A stretch of 9,982 bases of DNA from Asaia bogorensis (GTDB lineage Bacteria; Pseudomonadota; Alphaproteobacteria; Acetobacterales; Acetobacteraceae). The stretch's first letter is position 1. Each line of letters opens with the position of its first letter. Under the pieces are notes generated by a model, which made no database searches, was not told where the DNA came from, and saw only the letters and a list, made by a program, of their open reading frames with translations. This document shows positions 6,210-9,982 of this stretch, piece after piece. The translations under genes were made by a program, and so were the position numbers. The DNA lies in contig CAMCHA010000049.1 in assembly GCA_945874515.1 (NCBI GenBank), positions 1-9,982 on the forward strand, written 5' to 3'.

Positions 6210-6599
6210 TTAGCGTGGCCGAGCGGGTGGCCGTGGCGGGGGCGGCGGCGGGCGCGTCGCAGGACGTGCCGCGGGGCGTGATGCCGTGGCACTTGCCCGG
6301 GCGGGCGGCGCAATCGGGGGCGGCGGTGGGCGACGAATGGCGAAACGCTGCTTGGCCGGCGGCAGGGCTTCCCACTGTCGGATCGCGGCCGCTTCGCTTG
6401 ATGTGTCATAGCCAAGCCTGGTCATGACATCCCGCGCGCGGCGCTTCTGGTCTTCGTTCAGCCTATCCCAGGCGATGGGACCGGGGGCGAAAACCTGTTC
6501 GGGTTCCTCGACCGGGGGCGCGGTGGTCACGGGCGGGGCCTGGTTCGGCTGCGCGCAAGCAGCCGGCAGCAGGGCCAACAGAAAATAGCGGCGCTTCAT
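6210..6599 (-). CDS. Small exported proline-rich protein (possible lipoprotein)
   Basis: I do not recognise this 129-residue protein. It starts with MKRRYFLLALLPAACAQ, a signal peptide. C15 could be lipidated, but the preceding LPAA is a poor lipobox, so cleavage after ACA by signal peptidase I is an alternative. Residues 38-90 look like a small helical module (PIAWDRLNEDQKRRARDVM, then RQWEALPPAKQRF). Its W-x-x-L-x-x-x-Q/R pattern is reminiscent of the DUF3106-type repeats in small proteobacterial exported proteins. The tail from 91 has 18 prolines in 39 residues, including runs of five and six, plus Arg and Ala; it must be unstructured and would need EF-P for translation. The ATG overlaps the xthA stop in ATGA, so it is coupled to xthA. 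Arg and Pro richness suggests interaction with cell-wall or acidic polymers, but this is conjecture. Confidence 0.8.
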   Translation of the reverse strand: MKRRYFLLALLPAACAQPNQAPPVTTAPPVEEPEQVFAPGPIAWDRLNEDQKRRARDVMTRLGYDTSSEAAAIRQWEALPPAKQRFAIRRPPPPPIAPPARASATASRPAARPATRPPPPPPRPPARPR

Positions 6600-7423
6600 G
6601 GCTGAAGTTCCATCAGCACCGGCACATGGTCAGACGCCTGCGGCCAATCCCGCGCATCCTTCAAGACATGGTGCCGGCTGAGCTTGCCCGCCAGATCATC
6701 ACTGACCCAGACATGATCGAGCCGCCGCCCGCGATCCGCCGCGCGCCAATCCCGCGCGCGATAAGACCACCATGTGTAGAGCTTCTGATCCTCAGGCACG
6801 AAATGACGCAGCGCGTCATGCCAGCCGGCTGCCTTCTGCCAGCCCAAAAGCCCTTCAACTTCGATTGGTGTGTGCGACACCACATCTAACAATTGCTTAT
6901 GGGACCAGACATCATGTTCCAGTGGCGCGATGTTCAAATCCCCCACCAGCACGGCGCGGCGCGCGCCACGGCCCGCAAACCAACGCGTGGCTTCGCCGAC
7001 AAAATCAAGCTTGTGGCCGAATTTCGGATTGGCTGCGCGGTCCGGAACATCGCCGCCGGCGGGCACGTAGAAATTATGCACTTCAATGGGGCCGCCTGGT
7101 GCATCCACCATCACGCCCAAATGCCGGCAATCACCCTTGGCGCACCAATCAGGATCATCTTCGCGCAGGCTGATGGGCAGGCGGGAAAGCACCGCCACGC
7201 CATTATAGCCCTTCATGCCGCGCACCAGGCGATGCGTGAAACCAAGAGCTGCGATACCTTCATGGGGAAACGCTTCATCCGGGCATTTGGTTTCCTGTAG
7301 GCAGATCACATCAGGCGCCAGATCAGCGACTAGCTTTTGCAATAGGGGCAAGCGCAGCCGCACGCTATTGATATTCCAGGTCGCGATGCGAATTGCCTGC
7401 TGCGCCGTGCCGCGTTTCGCCAT
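6596..7423 (-). CDS. xthA: Exodeoxyribonuclease III (AP endonuclease)
   Basis: This is a 275-residue DNA repair nuclease of the ExoIII/ExoA (EEP) family. It cleaves DNA 5' to abasic sites and removes 3' blocking groups in base-excision repair. The frame is open to 7507, inside the asparagine synthase gene, but the ATG at 7423 has AGGA six bases upstream and places MAKRGTAQQAIRIATWNINSVR at the N-terminus as usual. Catalytic motifs are all present: N18 in IATWNINSVR, E44 in LQETKCPD, Y119 in VHNFYVPAGGD, D162 and N164 in VGDLNIAP, D236 in RRLDHVW, and D265-H266 in SDHVPV. It lies 14 bases after the asparagine synthase stop and overlaps the next gene by 4 bases. The pairing with asnB and a glycosyltransferase looks like transcriptional convenience rather than a shared pathway. 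Confidence 0.96.
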   Translation of the reverse strand: MAKRGTAQQAIRIATWNINSVRLRLPLLQKLVADLAPDVICLQETKCPDEAFPHEGIAALGFTHRLVRGMKGYNGVAVLSRLPISLREDDPDWCAKGDCRHLGVMVDAPGGPIEVHNFYVPAGGDVPDRAANPKFGHKLDFVGEATRWFAGRGARRAVLVGDLNIAPLEHDVWSHKQLLDVVSHTPIEVEGLLGWQKAAGWHDALRHFVPEDQKLYTWWSYRARDWRAADRGRRLDHVWVSDDLAGKLSRHHVLKDARDWPQASDHVPVLMELQP

Positions 7424-7437
7424 GGGTTTTCCTGTCG

Positions 7438-9195
7438 TCACTTCTGGGAAAGGGTTTCGAAAACATCGCCCGCGGGCGAAGCACCTTGAATATGGCGCCG
7501 ATGCCATAGCGCATAGAACAGCAAATGCCAGGCGGCGAAGCCTTCGCGCTTGCCGCCCGCTGCGCGAAACAGCGGCAGCATGCGATCAGCCTTGGCAATC
7601 TCCGCAACCCCTGGCTGGGCTGCCACCAGCGGTGCCAGCTTATCCGCCACATCGGCGATCCAGGCGCCCACCGGCACGGTAAAACCCTGCTTGGCGCGGA
7701 AGGGCTCGCTGGCTGGAAAGTTCTTCGCGAGCCATTGGCGTAGCAGATATTTCCCGCGCCCATCGCGAATCTTGAGCTTATCCGGCAGACGGAAGGCGGC
7801 GGCGGCCATGCCGGGATCAAGGAAGGGCGTGCGGCCTTCAACCCCATGCGCCATCAGGCAGCGATCGAGCTTAATCAGCAAATCATGCGCCAGCCAATCG
7901 GCGCAATCGGTCGCTTGGGCCACTTGCAGACGGGACCGCCCTGGCAGCGCGGCTGCGGCTTCCGCGGCGGCAATGCCATCGCGCCAGCCGGTGAGCGATT
8001 CGCGCAGCACATCCAGCCGATCAAAAGTGCCATGGCCGCGCATGGTTTTGCCGCCCAGCCACCAGGGGCGCATCGCGGCGCGGTAGCGGCCATAGCCGCC
8101 GAAAAGCTCATCGCCACCTTCGCCAGAAAGCACCACCTTCACTTCCTGCCGAGCGGCGCGGGCCAGGAACCAGGTGGGGATGATGGCGTAATCAGCAGCG
8201 GGATCATCCATGCAGGCGATGATTTCCGGCAAATGCCGCCAGACCATGTCGCGGTTGATGTCCACGCGCACATGCCGCGCGCCGGCGGCACGCGCTGCAG
8301 TGGCGGCGGCTTCGCGTTCATCGGCCGCACCTGCCACATCAAAGCCTGCGGTGAAGGCCAACACCGGCGCCGTGTTGATGCGCGCCATGGCGGCCAAAAC
8401 CGCTGCTGAATCAGTGCCGCCTGAAAGGAACATGCCGTAAGGCACGTCGCTCCGCTGATGCAGATCAACGCTTTCCATCAGCGCTGCATCCAACCGCGTG
8501 AGTGCGGCTTCTTCCGAGATGATTTCGGGGCCTTCCGCTGGCAAGGCAGCGCGCCTTTCGCGCGCAATAATGCGGCCATCGGCGATGGTGATGGTCTCAC
8601 CAGGCAGGACGCGGCTGATACCTTGGAAGATCGTCTCAGACCCGCTGGTGAATTGCACTTGCAGCAATTCTTGCAAAGCGGTGCGATGAAGCTGTGGCGT
8701 GACCAAGCCGGCGGAAATCAGTGCCTGAGGTTCGGAGGCAAAGGCGATGCCATCTGCGATTTCGGCGATATAAAGCGGCTTGATGCCGAAGGGGTCACGC
8801 GCCAGCAGCACTTGCCGACCAGCACGATCATGGATCGCAATGCCATACATGCCGCGCAGAAGGGCGGCGAAGCCCGCCCCGTCCCGGCGGTATAAATGCA
8901 AGGGCGGTTCGCAATCCGAAGCCGTGGCGGCGGGCAGTGCGTTATCGTTCCGCAATTCGCGGTAATTATAAATTTCGCCATTCGCGACCAAGGCGGCAGC
9001 GCCGGCGAAAAGCGGTTGATCGCCGGTCGTAAGATCAATGATCGCAAGGCGGGTATGGGCGAGTGCGACATTGCCGGACACATGATGCCCCGCGCCATCC
9101 GGCCCGCGATGCGCCAGTGCGCGCGTCAAGGCCTCCAGCACTGTGGCGGAGGGTGAAGCGCCGGCGCGGAGCGCAAGCCCTGCTATGCCGCACAT
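7438..9195 (-). CDS. asnB: Glutamine-hydrolysing asparagine synthase
   Basis: This 585-residue two-domain enzyme makes asparagine, or amidates a related carboxylate, using ATP and ammonia released from glutamine. The N-terminal glutaminase domain (about 2-200) begins MCGIAG, with C2 as nucleophile, and has AHRGPDG (28-34), LAIIDLTTGDQPLF (50-63) and the glutamine-binding NGEIYN (72-77). The C-terminal synthetase domain has the ATP-pyrophosphatase P-loop SGGTDS (258-263) and the LSGEGGDELFGGYGRY block (356-371). GVEGRTPFLD and FRAKQGFTVPVGAW follow. All catalytic residues look intact and the length is normal. The ATG has AAAGGA nine bases upstream, inside the end of the glycosyltransferase gene, with a 4-base gap between the genes. 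Adjacency to a glycosyltransferase is typical of AsnB-like amidotransferases in surface-polysaccharide loci, so the acceptor may be a sugar acid rather than aspartate. The symbol is therefore family-level. Confidence 0.93.
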   Translation of the reverse strand: MCGIAGLALRAGASPSATVLEALTRALAHRGPDGAGHHVSGNVALAHTRLAIIDLTTGDQPLFAGAAALVANGEIYNYRELRNDNALPAATASDCEPPLHLYRRDGAGFAALLRGMYGIAIHDRAGRQVLLARDPFGIKPLYIAEIADGIAFASEPQALISAGLVTPQLHRTALQELLQVQFTSGSETIFQGISRVLPGETITIADGRIIARERRAALPAEGPEIISEEAALTRLDAALMESVDLHQRSDVPYGMFLSGGTDSAAVLAAMARINTAPVLAFTAGFDVAGAADEREAAATAARAAGARHVRVDINRDMVWRHLPEIIACMDDPAADYAIIPTWFLARAARQEVKVVLSGEGGDELFGGYGRYRAAMRPWWLGGKTMRGHGTFDRLDVLRESLTGWRDGIAAAEAAAALPGRSRLQVAQATDCADWLAHDLLIKLDRCLMAHGVEGRTPFLDPGMAAAAFRLPDKLKIRDGRGKYLLRQWLAKNFPASEPFRAKQGFTVPVGAWIADVADKLAPLVAAQPGVAEIAKADRMLPLFRAAGGKREGFAAWHLLFYALWHRRHIQGASPAGDVFETLSQK

Positions 9196-9199
9196 GGCG

Positions 9200-9982
9200 T
9201 CACATCCTTTCTGCTGGCTTGAGTTCAGCCAGCAAGCGCCGCCAGCGCGCCATCACCGGTGCCTCGGCGAAAGCAGCGGCGAAATGCGCGCGCCCGGCCG
9301 CGCCAAGTGCTGCGGCGCGGGCGGGGTTTTCAGCCAGGCCCGTGATGGCGGCGGCAAGCGCGGGCGCGTCTTCGCGCTCCACCAACAGCCCATCAGCACC
9401 ATCGCTGATCAATTCGCTCGGGCCTTGCGCGGCGGCGGCAATCACAGGCTTCGCCGCAGACCAGGCTTCCAGCACGATATTGCCGAGCGGTTCATGGCGT
9501 GACGAACAAATGAACATATCCGCAGCCGCCAATAGTGCGCCAATATCGCGCCGCCAGCCCAGAAAACTCACGCGATCCGTAATGCCAAGTTCTGTGGCCA
9601 AGGCGCGTAAGGCCGCTTCCTCCGGCCCCGCGCCTGCCAGATATAAATGCCCGCGCGGCAGCAGCGCGATGGCGCGCAGCAGCACATCAAAACCCTTATT
9701 GGGATGGAGCCGCCCCATGGCCAAAAGCCGAGACGCACTACTGGCGGCTGGCAAATCAGCGGGCGCTGCGCTGGCGAAATCTTCAACGAAATTGGGCAAG
9801 TAATGCACACGCGCTGGCGGCCAATGCTCGGCCGTGATGGCGCGCACCAGATCATGCGTATTCGCGACAAGATGATCAAAATGACGGAAATACTTCAGGT
9901 CGTAATAGCCACCGAACCGCCCCACCAAAACCCAGGAGCCTTGTGGCGTGAAGCGCGCGGCGCGCTGCATCCAGGCCATCAC
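9200..9982 (-). CDS. GT4-type glycosyltransferase (N-terminus beyond window)
   Basis: This is the C-terminal 260 residues of a GT-B fold glycosyltransferase of family 4 (glycosyl transferases group 1), which transfers an activated sugar to a lipid- or polymer-linked acceptor at the cytoplasmic face. The reading frame is open to the window edge. The first codon in view (GTG) is probably internal, because about 100 residues of the acceptor-binding N-terminal domain are missing. In window numbering, the sequence reaches the second Rossmann domain at LLAMGRLHPNKGFDVLLRAI (86-105). It continues with LYLAGAGPEE and the nucleotide-sugar binding EX7E motif, E164 to E172 in HEPLGNIVLEAWSAAKPVI. It ends four bases before asnB, so the two are surely co-transcribed. 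Donor and acceptor sugars cannot be told. The upstream segment GGYYDLKYFRHFDHLVANT is a domain-1 feature common in LPS/exopolysaccharide transferases. Confidence 0.92.
   Translation of the reverse strand: MMAWMQRAARFTPQGSWVLVGRFGGYYDLKYFRHFDHLVANTHDLVRAITAEHWPPARVHYLPNFVEDFASAAPADLPAASSASRLLAMGRLHPNKGFDVLLRAIALLPRGHLYLAGAGPEEAALRALATELGITDRVSFLGWRRDIGALLAAADMFICSSRHEPLGNIVLEAWSAAKPVIAAAAQGPSELISDGADGLLVEREDAPALAAAITGLAENPARAAALGAAGRAHFAAAFAEAPVMARWRRLLAELKPAERM

Noticed and set aside
7424..7507. N-terminal extension of exodeoxyribonuclease III
   Set aside because: The extra 28 residues are the alternate-frame translation of the end of asnB, and the ATG at 7423 has its own ribosome-binding site.

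Overview
The window is about 10 kb of GC-rich DNA from what is most likely an alphaproteobacterium, probably of the Rhodospirillales/Acetobacteraceae type. This rests on the F0 ATP synthase block in the order atpI-atpB-atpE-atpF'-atpF, with both a b' and a b subunit and no F1 genes alongside, plus the GC-rich, Ala/Arg-rich coding style. The taxon is inferred, not read from a marker gene. Every gene I can support lies on the minus strand, so transcription runs from high to low coordinates. No gap between genes exceeds 300 bases. I see no tRNA, rRNA, CRISPR array, insertion sequence or integrase.

In transcription order there are three blocks. Block 1 (9982 to 6210) is a tightly packed run: a GT4-type glycosyltransferase cut by the window edge, a glutamine-dependent asparagine synthase (asnB-like), exodeoxyribonuclease III (xthA-like) and a small proline-rich exported protein. 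Spacings are 4 nt, 14 nt and a 4-nt overlap, so these probably share one transcript. Block 2 (about 6140 to 3427) is the F0 sector of the ATP synthase. A promoter-like TTGACA/TAAAGC pair precedes atpI. The genes atpI, atpB, atpE, atpF' and atpF follow, with atpF' and atpF overlapping by one base, and a probable rho-independent terminator closes the block. Block 3 (3372 to 1) holds a family-5 ABC transporter substrate-binding protein with its own strong terminator. It is followed by two tandem paralogous metal-dependent amidohydrolases coupled by an ATGA overlap; the second runs off the window.

Block 2 builds the membrane proton channel and stator of ATP synthase: the c-ring, subunit a, the b/b' peripheral stalk and the AtpI assembly factor. 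The F1 genes must lie elsewhere, as is usual in alphaproteobacteria. Block 3 looks like an accessory catabolic unit, with a periplasmic binding protein and two related hydrolases or decarboxylases of unknown substrate.

Most of the window is ordinary, and I do not see a new biological system. The most interesting signals are non-coding. The atpE-atpF' gap carries a G-quadruplex motif (on the mRNA strand) with an unbroken run of ten Gs that overlaps two competing hairpins. The leader of the amidohydrolase pair carries two mutually exclusive small hairpins. An 11-nt GGGGATACCCC inverted repeat sits inside the atp promoter spacer. Several gene starts are better placed at internal GTG or ATG codons than at the longest open frame, and these are stated per gene.
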